A stretch of DNA of 64,000 nucleotides from Tupaia tana (GCA_026018925.1 JAKSZU010000029.1:15551778-15615777), one strand, 5' to 3'. Counted from the first letter of the stretch, positions 11,456-23,084 are shown. Numbers and translations: made by a program. Notes: generated by a model from the sequence alone, not told the origin.

Positions 11456-11644
11456 TTTCAAAACTTTAATAGAAACACCTAAATTTACTTGCATTGTCTT
11501 TCTTAGCCATAGCATTTATGCTGATTTTATTAAACGTGGATCACATATTTTTATTCAATAAGTGGCCAACCTTGCAAAATAAAAAAGGATAAATTTATTT
11601 TAAAAATTAAGATAATATATAAATAGAATAGCTAACTTTTCTTA

Positions 11645-12156
11645 ACAAGGTTTTGCTGTAGGGTACATGTGCTCTCTAGAGAGAAAAAGAGACAATGATA
11701 GTGAGAGGAAAAGTGAGAAATCACCCCAGGGCAGATTTCCAAGCTGCAATCCCTCTCCATTCTCCTGATACCTTTTATTTTTTGGAGAGGTTTTTGCTAT
11801 AGGGTGTGTGCGCTCACCAGCCAGACAGAGAGAGGCAGAGAGATAGAATGCGAGAAATAACCACCCAGAGGGGATTGCCAGGCTGCAATCCCTTCTCCTC
11901 CATTCTCCTCTTGGGATCTTGGGCACGCACGCACACGTGCCCGGCGTGAGGTTCAGCCACCGGGTCCGGGACTCGAACCATGGTCGACTATGTGGGAGTC
12001 CAGCGACATAGCCATTAGGCTAACTGCTGGTCCCTCTTCTGATATCTTGAGAATGCACACTCACATGCCTGGTGTGATTTTCAAACCACTGGCTCTGAGA
12101 CTCATGATCAGTCAGTGGAAGTCTAGCTACATAACCACTATGCCATCTGCTGGTCC
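11645..12156 (-). mobile_element. Older long SINE split by a younger one
   Basis: The body at 11645-11768 and the head at 12034-12156 belong to one minus-strand SINE. Between them sits the younger copy at 11780-12033. Near-duplicated 'ctcctgataccttt' and 'cttctgatatctt' flank the inner copy. Confidence 0.75.
11780..12033 (-). mobile_element. Young long SINE nested in an older SINE
   Basis: Well preserved: 'gagaggtttttgctatagg', 'cacgcacgcacacg' and 'aactgctggtccc' are all intact, close to the apparent consensus. Confidence 0.9.
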
Positions 12157-12187
12157 AATAAATAATATTTTATAAAAAAACACAATT

Positions 12188-12350
12188 AGGCCGGCAGGTG
12201 GAATGGTGGATAAAGGGTGCTAGACTCCCACATGGCCGAACATGGTTCGAGTCCTGGACCTGGCAGCTTGCTTTCTCACTTTCCCTCTCTCTCCCTCTCT
12301 CACTCTTGCTCTGTCTCTCTCTGATCAAATAAAAATAAAATAAAGTTAAA
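12188..12350 (+). mobile_element. Short tRNA-derived SINE (reference copy)
   Basis: Clear example of the short type. The tRNA-like head contains an A-box-like 'ggtggaatggtggataaagg' and a B box 'ggttcgagtcc' near 12244, so it resembles an RNA polymerase III template. It passes through 'ggcagcttgctttctcac' into a pyrimidine-rich CTCTCTC stretch and 'gatcaaataaaaataaaata'. Total about 160 bp, against about 260 bp for the long type, whose middle ('cgccaggcgcgt' to 'gtggcatggccatc') it lacks. Confidence 0.9.
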
Positions 12351-12814
12351 TAAAATAATTATTTCTATAAAGAGGAAACATAATTTCCACTATATATAAA
12401 CTCTTATATTTACTTAAATGCAAACTTTCCAACAATTAGTACATAGTATTTTTTTTTAAAAGCTAATATACTAAAAGAACAGCTCAGATGACAGCAGTAC
12501 ATTCTTGTTTTTGGCCACTGATCAAGGTTTATCTTCGTAGAGAAATACCATAGTATATCAGGCAGATTGAAAATCAAAAGTGGACATGAATGGATTTTGG
12601 AATATTTAAGACAAAATGCAAGTTTTATTTCAGAAGTCTTGTTCTTTGGACTGTGAAGAAACTGCATAAGCTGTTTCATACATTATAAAAATGTTTTGTT
12701 TATAATACTGAAAGTGAAAAGATTTTTCTTAAAAAAAACTATAGTTTTGAGTATATAGACTTTTCAAAATAGACAAAAAATCAAAATGTTTATTTTTTAT
12801 TTTTATCTATTTAT
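12351..12814. other. No feature recognised
   Basis: AT-rich. The 89-codon minus frame at 12410-12679 has no recognisable domain and I do not call it a gene. Confidence 0.3.
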
Positions 12815-13058
12815 TTTGAAGATTTTTGCCATAGAACAGTTATACTTGCTAGAGGGAGACTGAGAGAGACAGTAAAAGGGAAACTGAAAACTCATCCCCC
12901 AGGGAAAATAGCCATGACACAATTTCTTCTCCATTCTTCTCCTGGGATATGGAGAATGCATGCACGCATGCTTTGTATAATTTTCAAACTATTAGGTCCA
13001 GGACTTGAAAGTCATGTGGGAGTACAAAACCTGAATCACTACACAATCTGCTGTCCCC
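12815..13058 (-). mobile_element. Long SINE
   Basis: Minus-strand copy from 'gaagatttttgccatag' to 'caatctgctgtccc', moderately diverged. Confidence 0.75.
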
Positions 13059-13097
13059 TAATATGTTTATATTTGATTTACTTTTTTAAGATTCATT

Positions 13098-13262
13098 TAC
13101 TGGAGCTAGAAATTGGCATGGTGATAAAGGGCACTGGACTTCCATATGACTGACTGTGGTTTTGAGTCCCAGACTTGCTGGCTTGCTTTCTCACTTTAAC
13201 TCTCTCTCTCTCACTCTTTCCCTCTCTGATCAAATCCAAACAAATAAAATAAATTTAAAAAG
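13098..13262 (+). mobile_element. Short SINE
   Basis: Head 'ggcatggtgataaagggcac' and tail 'gatcaaatccaaacaaataa'. Confidence 0.8.
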
Positions 13263-13274
13263 TTAAAACAATTC

Positions 13275-13456
13275 TTAAAAAAAATTTACTTTATTTTATT
13301 ATTTTTAAAAATTTGCCTTAGAACATGTGTGCTCATGAAAGAGAGATTGTGAGAAAACAAAAATGTGAGAAAGCAAGTAACAAGGACTGGAACCCAAACT
13401 GTGTTTGGCCATGAGTGAGCTAAGTGCCTTAACCACTGTGTTTCCTGTTGGCCCCT
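13275..13456 (-). mobile_element. Short SINE
   Basis: Minus-strand copy immediately after the preceding plus-strand one, ending 'cctgttggcccc'. The pair is tail-to-tail. Confidence 0.75.
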
Positions 13457-13477
13457 AAAATATTTATTTTCTTTTTT

Positions 13478-13612
13478 TTTAATTTTTATTTTTATTATCA
13501 TCATACTCTTCTTTATATTACATTGGATTAAATATAATTTTACAGTGTATTACATTGCTTTTTCAAAAGGGAATGCCATGCATGTCAGTCAATACAGAGA
13601 CATTAATCTCCC
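13478..13612 (-). mobile_element. L1 3'-terminal fragment
   Basis: Reverse complement of the L1 3' end seen at 45715-45850: 'gtattacattgctttttc', 'ggcattcc', 'catgcatgtcagtc' and the TCATCATA tail all match. Strongly 5'-truncated, about 130 bp. It is close to the 40-kb L1 copy, so probably recent. Confidence 0.85.
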
Positions 13613-13827
13613 TAAAATATTTATTTTCAACACTTATTAAACTCATATACTTAATATATTTTCTAAAAATACATTAACTAATAATATTGCTTTTACATAT
13701 TTTTATTTTTCCTGAGACAACAGTATTCAAATTCTTTGCATCTTTGACATCAATGTGTCTAGTAGTACTAGAGTCACTTTGAAGAATGGTTTACTAAGGA
13801 ACACACCGTAACATTTTTCTGGGTTTT

Positions 13828-14066
13828 CTTTGGGAGAGGGAGAGATTTCTGCTATAGGATATGTGCACTTGCCAGCAAGAGAAAGAGAGAGAGATTATAC
13901 TGCAGGGGAAATGGCTATGCCACAATCCCTTCTCCATTTTCTTCTAATGGTTTTGGGCATGCATGTACACTCGCCCAGTATGACTTTCAATTAACTGTGA
14001 TAAGGACTCAAACTGTGGTAAGCCATGTGGGAGTCCAGTGCCTTAACAACTACGCCACTTGCTGCA
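13828..14066 (-). mobile_element. Long SINE
   Basis: Minus-strand copy from 'tttgggagagggagag' to 'caactacgccacttgctg'. Confidence 0.75.
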
Positions 14067-14084
14067 CACAATATTTACCTGTTT

Positions 14085-14300
14085 TTAGTGTATAATTCCA
14101 TATGCTTTAGTAAATTTTTAGAGTTGTTCAACTATGACCAAAGTCCAATTTTAGAATGTTATATCACTCAGAAAAATCCCTGATGACTCACTTTTCTCCC
14201 ACCCTGAAAATTCCCTTGTTTATAATATGCTTTTTCTGACTATTTCATATAAATGGAATGATAATGATAAAAGAAAAAGAGCATAAGAATCTGTTTTTTC
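14085..14300 (-). mobile_element. Ancient L1M-type 3' fragment (tentative)
   Basis: 'gtgtataattccatatgc', 'gagttgttcaactatgacc' and 'catataaatggaatgata' resemble the reversed 3' region of old mammal-wide L1 (L1ME-like). Recognised by eye; divergence is high. Confidence 0.5.
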
Positions 14301-14884
14301 CTTGAATTGTTTGGTTTGTTCACTTTTGGATTCTGAAATTTTATTTATGATTTTCACGTGTCAAGATATCTTTTGCTTTAAAATCAAGCAGATAATTACA
14401 ATACAGTATTTTTCACCCATAACCAAAATAACCTCTTTAAAAGAGTTATTTTTCATTTAGCATTAGAAAGTCTTATTAAAGAAAGATAACTAGACTTTTG
14501 CTAGAACTTTTTGCCCCATCCATTTACAACATTTTTGTACTCTGTGTCTTAAACATTGTGCACTTTGCAACTATGTGACCATGTTTTCAAACTCACAAAT
14601 GCTTCCTAGATGTTTATGGAATCCCAAATAACATAGCAAAATGTCTGTGTGGCTATGGCAGGATGCTAATTAAGTGGGAAAACAGAGGCATGTTATGCAT
14701 TGGTTAGATGGCCCCTTGCCTCACTAAGGCATATTTGTGGTGATGTTGGGGACCAGCTCTCATAGAGCATTTTTGTCCCCTCTGTTGAATGTGCATTCCG
14801 CAGCTGTTGTAGTCTCTGCAGTACTGTAGCTTAGGGATGGGCAGTACTTGAGCACTAAAGCTCTCTTTGTAATGTTGATAATTA
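14301..14884. other. No feature recognised
   Basis: AT-rich intergenic sequence with nothing I can assign. Confidence 0.3.
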
Positions 14885-15138
14885 TTATTTTACTTATTTA
14901 TTTTAGTTTCTTGCCACAGGATGTGTACACCCACCTGAAAGAGACAGAGAGAGGGAAAGTGAGAAATAGCTCCCTAGAGTAAATGGCCAAGCTGCAATCC
15001 CTTCTGCTCCATTCTTTTCTCAGGACCTTGAGCTAACACACACCCAGTGTGATTTTCAAGCTGCCTGTCAACCACTAGAATCATGGTTAATTACCATGTG
15101 GTAATCCAGTGCTTTAATGCTACACCACCTACTGGCTG
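14885..15138 (-). mobile_element. Long SINE
   Basis: Minus-strand copy from 'tttcttgccacaggatgtg' to 'cacctactggc'. Confidence 0.75.
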
Positions 15139-15424
15139 TAATATTGAGAATTATTAAGAGCTGCTTCCTGTAATGCTCTAGGAAGTGGATATAGTTATTA
15201 AATCTGAATATAATCAATGATCCGGGGTTCCTGATCCATTTCATTTTGAATGAGGAAGATAAATACTTATCAAAAATGTCTAGTCCTGCATCTTCTAAAC
15301 ATTACATTTGAATGTAATGGGAAAGACTTAGCAGTGCTGTTTTAAGGTGCCCTTCCAGCAGAGGCAGAGCTTATTTTGTGTTTCTCCACACCTAAAGTGC
15401 TATTTAGTACTTCATAAAAAGTCT

Positions 15425-15572
15425 CTGAAGCTGGGCCTGGCAAATGTTGCGGTGTTAAGGCACTGGGCTCCCAGAGGCCTGACCTCAGTTCTAGTCCTGG
15501 ACCTGGCAGCTTGGTTTATCATTTTCCCTTTATTTCTCTCTGTTCAAAAAAATTTAAATAAACTGCTCTTTA
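15425..15572 (+). mobile_element. Short SINE
   Basis: Head 'gttgcggtgttaaggcactg', 'ggacctggcagcttgg', A-rich end 'aaatttaaataaac'. Confidence 0.8.
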
Positions 15573-15599
15573 AAAATTTCTATGAAGCTTTTCTATTTT

Positions 15600-15770
15600 T
15601 AAGGAATTATTTATTTAATTATATTTGTTATGATTATTTTTTTATTTGACCAGGGAGAGACAAAGAAAGAAAAAAAGAGTGAGAAAGTAAGTCACCAAGT
15701 CCAGGATTAAAACCATGGTCAGCCATGTGAAGGTCCAGTGCCTTAATCACCAAGTCAGCTGTTGGCCCCT
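15600..15770 (-). mobile_element. Short SINE
   Basis: Minus strand, ends 'cagctgttggcccc'. Confidence 0.75.
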
Positions 15771-15879
15771 CTTTTTGTTTATGAAAGGCAACAAAGTATA
15801 GATTTGTCTAAGTAAAATATTTTTCTTTTTCTACAGCAAGTTCTGCTTCAATTTGAATTTATCTGTGTAATTTGTTTAT

Positions 15880-16165
15880 ATTATGGTTCTTTGGTATTTG
15901 TCTATTATTGCTATATTATAGTTTCACAATATTTGTTACTGCCAGGTAATATTATTGATAGTTATTACCATTGCCTTAATTCATAAATTTTTTGGCTAAT
16001 TATGCAGGTATTATATAGATATGTATACTTGATATTTAGATAAACTTTAGAATAATTTTGGTCCCTATTTCTTTGAAAATAAAACAAATTGGAATTTTGA
16101 TAGGGTGCCATTAAATTTATAGATGAATTTTGGGAAATTGGCCATTTGTTAAAGATAAATTTTCC
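15880..16165 (-). mobile_element. Ancient L1 ORF2 fragment (tentative)
   Basis: 'ttttgatagggtgccatt' followed by 'aaatttatagatgaatt' is the familiar reversed ORF2 segment of old L1. The upstream AT-rich part fits less clearly. Confidence 0.5.
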
Positions 16166-16170
16166 TAGAT

Positions 16171-16640
16171 CCCTGGCCTAAGGGATACCGAGGCAGGGCT
16201 CCCACCTCAGTTCCAGCCCCAGTACCCCCAAGCAAGAGACCCCTATCTCTGTCATCCAGGACCACCCTCAGTTCTACAGTCACCCCACTTTCATCTTCAA
16301 ACCCCTGGTCATAGAGACACAAAGGCAAGGCTCCCACCCCAGCTCCAGCTCCAGTACCCTAAAGCCAGAGACCCCTATCTGTCAGCCAGGACCACTCTCA
16401 GCACTACAGCCACCCCACTTCCATCCTCAGACCTCTGGCCTAAGGGGCACTGAGGCAGGGCCCCCAACCCAGCTCCAGCCCTGGCACCCCCAAGCCAGAG
16501 ACTCCTATCTCTGTCAGCCAGGTAGGTTTTTTTTTTTCTTCTCCTCTTCTTTTGTTTGTAAATTTCTCACTTGTCCTTACCACACAGGACTGCCCTCAGC
16601 TCTAGAGCCACCTCACTTCCATCTTCAGACTCCTGGCAAA
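16171..16640 (+). repeat. 131-bp tandem monomers, 5' end of the L1 at 16.2-21.1 kb
   Basis: Three head-to-tail copies start at about 16171, 16302 and 16433, each opening with cc(c/t)ctggcct-type sequence and carrying 'cccagctccagc', 'gagac(c/t)cctatct' and 'ccaccccactt'. The third is interrupted by a T-rich insert (about 16525-16575) and resumes to 16640. GC-rich (C-rich on +), unlike the AT-rich surroundings. They lie upstream of and in the same direction as the L1 ORF1 at 17253, so I read them as a second type of L1 5'UTR monomer. They share no visible sequence with the 315-bp unit. Confidence 0.75.
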
Positions 16641-16939
16641 ATATTCTCCTTTTTACTTTCTTTCCACTTATTTGGTCCTTTCTTTCACTATCTCTGCCCT
16701 CCAGGATTGTCTAGATAGGTCGAGAATTACAGTTCTGAAATATTCTAGTATTTTAAGACTCTCTGGGATCCTCCCTTTTACCAAACCATATGCAAAAAAG
16801 GAGATACTTCTCTTCATACACCTGAACAGAATACTCCTCCTCAGATCACATTGCTAAACACAGCAGAAAAGAGACTTCGGCAGTCTTTAGTCCACAGCAA
16901 AAGGGAAACACACTTGCTCCTATATGAAGAAATGTTCTC

Positions 16940-17215
16940 GGGGACCAGCAGTTAGCGTAATGGCTATGTCGCTGGACTCCCATGTAGTCGACCACGGTTC
17001 AAGTCCTGGACCTGGTGGCTTAAACTCACGCCAGGCGCGTATGTGTGCATGCCCAAGATCCTGAGAGGAGAATGGAGGAGAAGGGATTGTGGCATGGCCA
17101 TCACCCCTGGGGGGGGGGTGATTTCTCATGTTCTGTCTCTCTATCTCTCTCTGTCTTTCTGGTGAGTTCACATGCCCTGTAGCAAAAACCTCTCCAAAAA
17201 AGAAAAGAAAAACAT
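16940..17215 (+). mobile_element. Long tRNA-derived SINE (reference copy)
   Basis: Best-preserved long type. It starts 'gggaccagcagttagcg' with an A-box-like region at about 16951-16968 and a B box ggttcaagtcc at 16996-17006. The body follows ('ggcttaaactcacgcc', 'cccaagatcctgagagg', 'ggattgtggcatggcc', a G-run), then the CTCTCTGTCT stretch, 'gcaaaaacctctcc' and an A-rich tail. An RNA polymerase III promoter is inferred from the boxes. It interrupts the 5'UTR of the L1 at 16.2-21.1 kb. Confidence 0.95.
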
Positions 17216-17252
17216 TCTCTTAAAAAGTATTCCAAAGTGAATAAATCTCCCA

Positions 17253-18180
17253 ATGGCTAGAAGTAGAAGAGCCTCAGGTCTGAATGAAGCAGGAAATATG
17301 TCTCCATCAAATATCAAATCAAAGAATACAGTGATTACCTTCCATTTCTTGAAAAAAACAGAAGATGTTACCAAAATGTCCAAGACAGAATTTAGAAAAA
17401 TCATAGTGACCAAATTCTATGAGTTGGAACAGAAAAGAGACAATGAACTACAAGAAATTAGAAAGTCCTTCCATGATATGAAAGAAGAAATGGACACACT
17501 AAGAAAGAACCAGATGGAACTATTAGAGATGAAGTCTGTAATACACGAAATCAAAAACTCTCTTGAAAGTATTAAAAGTTGATTAGACCATGATGAAGAT
17601 TGAATCTCTGATGTAGAAGATAAAACCTCTTACCTAGAGAAAATCACCAAAAAGATAGAAAAAATAGCAACAACAAAAAAAAAAAGAACCCACGAGGATA
17701 ACATACACGAAATACGAGATGCCATTAGATGCCCAAACATCCAAATAATTTGCACCCCAGAAGGTGAAGAAACTAATAAGGGCATGGAAAACCTATTCCA
17801 TGAAATTCTGGAGGAAAATTTCCCAAGTCTACAGAGGCATTCAAGCATCCAGACCCAAGAAATACAAAGGACCCCAAATAGAATCAACTCAAGAACATCT
17901 TCCCTAAAGACATCTTAGCCAGACTGGCCAAGACCACAGATAAAGACATGATACTAAAACTGGCAAGAGAGAAATGTCAAGTGACTTACAAAGGTCATTC
18001 CATCAGGCTAACACTGGACCTATCAACTGAAACAAGGCAAGCGAGAAAAGAAAGGGAAGACATATTTTAAAAGAGAAACAATTTCAATGAAGATTACTAT
18101 ATCTTGCAAGATCATACTTAATATGGGAAAAAAAGATTAAAATCTTTTCAGACTAACAAAACCTGAAAAAATTTGCCAAC
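17253..18180 (+). pseudogene. L1 ORF1 remnant
   Basis: ORF1p is the L1 RNA-binding chaperone (coiled coil, RRM, C-terminal domain). Residues 1-109 are open from ATG 17253, including the coiled-coil part (SKTEFRKI, ESIKS). A TGA at about 17580 ends it. The same frame continues after the stop with DVEDKTS, RCPNIQII (RRM start), FHEILEENFP and QTQEIQRTPN, then breaks again near 17900. The N-terminal 35 residues differ from the other ORF1 copies in the window, so this is a different L1 lineage. Confidence 0.9.
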
Positions 18181-18278
18181 ACCAGACTAGCTCTTCATGA
18201 AACCCGTAAGAGATTACTATTTCAGGAAAACTAAAGAATAAAGAGCCAGAAATAAAGGAATAAAAGGCAACCAATACA

Positions 18279-20826
18279 ATGGCCAACTTAAATGTTGGAA
18301 CAAGTCTAGAAATGTCTATAGTAACATTGAATGTGAATGGATTAAATTCTTCCATCAAGAGACACAGACTGCCTGAATGGGAATAAAAAAACAAAAAACA
18401 AAAAACAGAAAAACAAAAATCAAGCAAATAAACAAAACCAGAAAATCTCGATCTGTTGCCTACAGAAAGCCCACTGGTTGGCGAAATGTTTTCCATTCAA
18501 ATGGGGATCACATTAAAGCTGGAGTCGCGATTCTAATTTCTAACAAAATAGGCTTTAAACAAAAATTGTTCAAAGAGACAAAGAAGGGGACTATATTTTA
18601 GTAAAAGGGTCAGTCAATCAAGAAGATATAATGCTTATAAACATCTATGCACCTAACACAGGGGCACCCAAATACAAAAAGGAAAGACTGTTAGATCTAA
18701 AAAGAGAGATAGACTAAAACACTCTAATTGTTGGAGACATCAATGCTCCAGTATATCCTCTAGACAGATCATCTAGACGAAAAATAGGTAAAGAGATAAA
18801 GGATAGAAATAACATAAATCAAATGGACTTAACACACATCTATAGAACTTTCTATCCAAAATCCACCCACAAAAATATACTTTTTCTCACGCCCACATGG
18901 ACTTTTTTCAAATATTTACCACAAGATAGTACACAAGGCAAGCCTCTACAGATTCAAAGCATAGAAACTATATCCAGCATCTTCTCTGACTATGATGGAA
19001 TTAAATTTGATTTTAATTTCAAGATAAATCCTCAAAAATATACAAATACATGGAAATTAAATAACCAACTCCTGAATGACTTCACAACTGCTGAAGAAAT
19101 AAAGACTGAGATCAAAAGATTCATGGAAGCCAATGACAATGAGGACATGAGTTTCCATAATGTTTGGACACTGCTAAGGCAGTCATAAGAGGGAAGTTCA
19201 TAGAAATTAGTGCACATAAGAAGATGAAAAGAAGGCAAATGGATCACGTAACATCGTGCCTCAGAGAATTGGAAAAGCAAGAGCAAAAAAATCCAAAAAC
19301 GTCCAGGAGAAACGAAATAAAAAAGATATGAAGAAAAATAAATGAAATAGAAACAATACAGACTATACAGGAGATAAATAAAAGTAGAAGCTGGTTCTTT
19401 GAAAAGATTAAAAAAAATCGATGCACCTCTAGCCAGACTTATTAAGAAGAAGAGAGAAAGGGACCAGGTAAATCAAATCTGCAATGAAGCAGGCAATATA
19501 ACAACAGACATAGCAGTAATGCAAGGCATCATTAGAGGCTACTATGAACATCTATATGCTAAGAAACAAAAACCCTAGATGAGATGGACAAATACCTGGA
19601 TACATATAATCTACCAAAATTGAACCAAGAATATGTAGAAAAGTCTGAATAGACCCATAACAAGCCAGGAGATGGAATCAGTGATAAATGATGTCCTAAA
19701 AAAGAAACGCCTGGTCCAGATGGCTTCATCTCTGAATTCTACAAAACTTTCAAAGAAGAGCTAACCTACATACTGCTCAAGTTATTTTTAAAGATCCAAA
19801 AGGGTGCATCTCTCCCTAATTCATTCTATGAAGCCTCTATTACCCTTACCCTTAAAAACAGATAAGGACAGGACAAGGAAGGAAAACTATAGACCAATAT
19901 CCCTGATAAATGTAGACACAAAGATTCTCAACAAGATACTAGCAAATCGTACCCAACAACTTATCAAAAAAATTATACGTCATGATCAGGTAGGCTTTAT
20001 TCCAGGAATGCAATGTTGGTTCAACATACACAAAACCATAAATGTAATACACCATATTAACAGAAAGAAAGATAAAAACCATATGGTCATATCAATTGAT
20101 GGAGAAAAAGCATTTGACAAGATACAACATCCCTTCATGATCAAGACTCTCAGCAAAATAGACATAGAAGGGCCCTTTCTCAACACAATAAAAGCTATCT
20201 ATGAAAAACCCATAGTGAACATCATCCTCAATGGAGAAAAACTGAAAGCTTTTCCGCTAAAAACGGGTACAAGACAAGGATGCCCACTTTCTCCACTCCT
20301 CTTCAATATAGGATTGGAAGTCCTCACCAACGCAATTAGAAAAGAGGAAAAAGTTAAAGGCATTCAAATAGGAAAAGAAGAGGGGAAACTCTCTATTTGC
20401 AGATGACATGATTTTATACATAGAAGGCCCAATGGTTTCCATGAAAAAATTTCTGGAAGTAATACAGTAAATTTGCAGAATGCAAAATTAATATCCAGAA
20501 ATCTATAGCATTTCTATATATGAACAACAGGCAGACTGAGGTAAAATTGAAAAAAAGTCCTTGTATCTACCCAAAGGACAGAAGAATTCTTAATCAGAAA
20601 AGTGCTTGCACATCGATATTTATTGTGGCATTATTCACAATTACTAAGACATAGAACCAACCCAAATGCCTATGAACAGATTGAAAAACTGTGGCACATA
20701 TACTCTGTGGACTACTACTCAACCATAAAAAACAAGACCCTGGCTTTTAACAGAAAGTCGAGGAATATGGAAGATTTACTGCTGAGTGACGCAAGCCAAG
20801 CTATGAAGGAGAGACACTTCACTTAA
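18279..20826 (+). pseudogene. L1 ORF2 remnant
   Basis: Decayed endonuclease/reverse transcriptase. Start ATG at 18279 with the endonuclease opening TLNVNGLNS, later SDYDG (His of the usual SDHDG replaced). The RT region 19804-20400 is open for 200 codons with [24 protein letters not shown] and, after a frameshift near 20395, FADD-type sequence. It then jumps at about 20553 to the C-terminal segment (ALFTI-like, EQIEKLWHIYS) ending near 20826. Cannot encode an active enzyme. Confidence 0.9.
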
Positions 20827-21144
20827 TATATACTGAATGTCCCCACGCTATGACTGAAACTGAATGACTAAAGGATATAGAAACACAGTAAATGGTTGTG
20901 AATACCAGATATATGGTGGGAAGAGGGTGAGTGAAGAAATAAAGTCTGAAGAAGGACACTGAGGAGAAAAATAGAGAGGCATAGCATTAATGGGAGAAAG
21001 AAATGGGGTATTATCTGTTGAAAATAACGTTATAGTATTATCAACTGGACTAGGGAGAAATGTACACATGTTGGAATATTCACTTTACAAGCCAAATAAT
21101 GTGATTGAATGAATAAAAGAACTTGAAATATATATTAAAAAAGA

Positions 21145-21302
21145 AACACACTATGTATATGTGTGTGTGCATTCCCAAAATTTTGACAGAATGGAGAAAT
21201 GGAGAAGGAATTGAAACATGACTCTGCACCAATGAGGAGTGTTTCTCTATCTCTTAGTCTCTGGTGAAGATGTGTACCCTGAAAGTAACAAAAAACATTC
21301 TG
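21145..21302 (+). mobile_element. SINE, 3' part only
   Basis: 'cattcccaaaattttgacag', 'ggagaaggaattgaaacatg' and 'gtgaagatgtgtaccctg' match the body and 3' end of the long SINE; the tRNA-like head is absent. Confidence 0.6.
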
Positions 21303-21631
21303 TTATTTTAAGAACAGGAATGAACTTGTAGAACATTATGCTGATTGTAATAATTCAGGTACAGCAAGACATATACCACATCATCTCATGTATAAAGATT
21401 GTTAAAAACTCAAATTTATAGAAACAGAAAGTAAAATGGCAGATAGTATAAAGTGAGGATAGCCAGGTTTGAAAAGTGTTGTTCAAAAGAACACAGTATT
21501 TTAGTTAGACAATAGACACATGTTCAAATATTTTAATGTACACCATGTCGATGGAATTAATTACAGTATGTTGTATACCTAAAAAATTCTATGAGAGTAG
21601 ATTTTGTGTTTTCACCCAGAAACATAAGTTG

Positions 21632-21634
<3 letters not shown>

Positions 21635-21677
<43 letters not shown>
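21635..21677. repeat. (TA)n microsatellite
   Basis: About 21 uninterrupted TA dinucleotides. Confidence 0.95.
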
Positions 21678-21680
<3 letters not shown>

Positions 21681-21682
21681 TT

Positions 21683-21853
21683 AAAGAATTATTTTGTTTC
21701 ATTTTATTATTATTATTATTAAAAATTTTATGAGAGAGAGAAAAAGAGAGAAAGAAAGGGCAAATGAGAAAGTAAATCACCAGGTCCAGAACTTGAATAG
21801 TGGTTAGCTGTGTGAAAGTCTAGCACCTTAACCACTATGCCACCTGACAGCCC
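21683..21853 (-). mobile_element. Short SINE
   Basis: Minus strand, from 'aagaattattttgtttc' to 'cacctgacagccc', inserted in the ancient L1M 3' end. Confidence 0.8.
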
Positions 21854-22582
21854 GGTAATACATGTTAAATGGCTCAATTTAGTCATTCCCCAAGGTTTAC
21901 ATCAATCAAAACATCTTTCTGTATATAATAAATATATAAAATTTTAAAAACACAAATACAAAAATAAACTAATAAAGTTAATAAAACATTATCAGCAATA
22001 TTTCATATAAAGAGTGGTAGAAGGAAAAAAAATATGATTAGAGCTAAATGCTAGGTCAAAAATAAAGTTCTTTTGCATTATTATCCATTAAACCATGAAA
22101 TGAGGACTTGGTACCTGAATCAGCAATGAGCAGAACACAGAATATCATCCTGAGGGCTATATGGATGAATTTTGTGCAGGGGCGGGGATTTAAAGATAAT
22201 CTAATCTTCTCGAGAAATTAATCTACTCCTTTTTATTTTTCTTTGTTTTGTTTTATTTTATTTAAATTTATTTATTTACATTTATTTGCTATGCATAATT
22301 ACAGCATATAAATTGAGATTTTCCATCCAGAATACACTGTATATTGGCTCAATCAAACACATCAACATACGTGTCATCATCAACAAATGTTTTCCCATTT
22401 CTTGTTTCCTGTATATTTTGTTTTTTTCCCATCCTTGATTTCCTATCTCTCACCCTCTGCCATCTCCCACCCTCCTCTCACACTGTCTCTGATATCCATG
22501 GTTGTTTTCTATGCTTTCCCCCCACATTTTATTGATTCACTAAAGATATTAATCTAAATATTTTCAATAGCAAGCACAGCTG

Positions 22583-22586
22583 ATGG

Positions 22587-22617
<31 letters not shown>

Positions 22618-22629
22618 TATATATATATA
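22583..22629. repeat. TA/CA microsatellite
   Basis: TA run, short CACACA, TA run, inside module Q of element C. Confidence 0.9.
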
Positions 22630-22942
22630 ATATAAATAATATGAACACAAGTCTGACTTTAGGCATAAACCTTAGTGAGTAGAATGAACATACTCTAAAG
22701 TAGCACCTAGCTGGGGCTATATAGCTTACTGCAGACATCAAATAGGTATTTTTAATGCATTTATTTTTATTTCAAGAAAAACAGTTTTAGATTTTTATTT
22801 CCTAAAACTTATTTTTAATTAATTAATTCATATTCATTTCCTAAGCATCGTCACAGCATACAAAATGTGATTTCTCATCCAGAATATAGTACATAGTGGC
22901 TTAATTATGCATGTTATCATCAATAATTTTCCATTTCTAGTT

Positions 22943-22944
22943 TC

Positions 22945-22997
<53 letters not shown>

Positions 22998-23006
22998 CTA
23001 TTTCAA

Positions 23007-23084
<78 letters not shown>
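22943..23084. repeat. Compound TA/TG microsatellite
   Basis: Two long TA runs around 'tggcctatttcaaa', with a TG run (23026-23049) between TA runs in the second. It lies in module P, which carries a shorter TA tract at the same place near 63701-63716. Confidence 0.9.

Larger units (their letters stand above)
16171..21150 (+). mobile_element. Decayed near-full-length L1 with internal deletion
   Basis: Order on the + strand: monomers (16171-16640), remaining 5'UTR split by a SINE (16940-17215), ORF1 remnant (17253-18180), ORF2 remnant (18279-20826), 3'UTR to about 21150. Near 20553 ORF2 jumps from the RT palm region to its last 90 codons, a loss of about 1.27 kb by comparison with the L1 at 41.6-45.3 kb. 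Many stops and frameshifts show it is dead and older than that copy. Confidence 0.9.
21310..21960 (+). mobile_element. Ancient L1M 3' end, split by a SINE
   Basis: 'gaacattatgctgattg', 'aaacagaaagtaaaatgg' and 'gtatgttgtatacctaa' match the classic old-L1 3' end in order. The element resumes at about 21855 with 'tgtatataataaatatat' after the TA repeat and a minus-strand SINE. Confidence 0.65.

Noticed and set aside
12188..12350. Functional tRNA genes at the SINE heads
   Set aside because: A and B boxes are present but the heads do not close into a full cloverleaf by eye and are joined to a SINE body.
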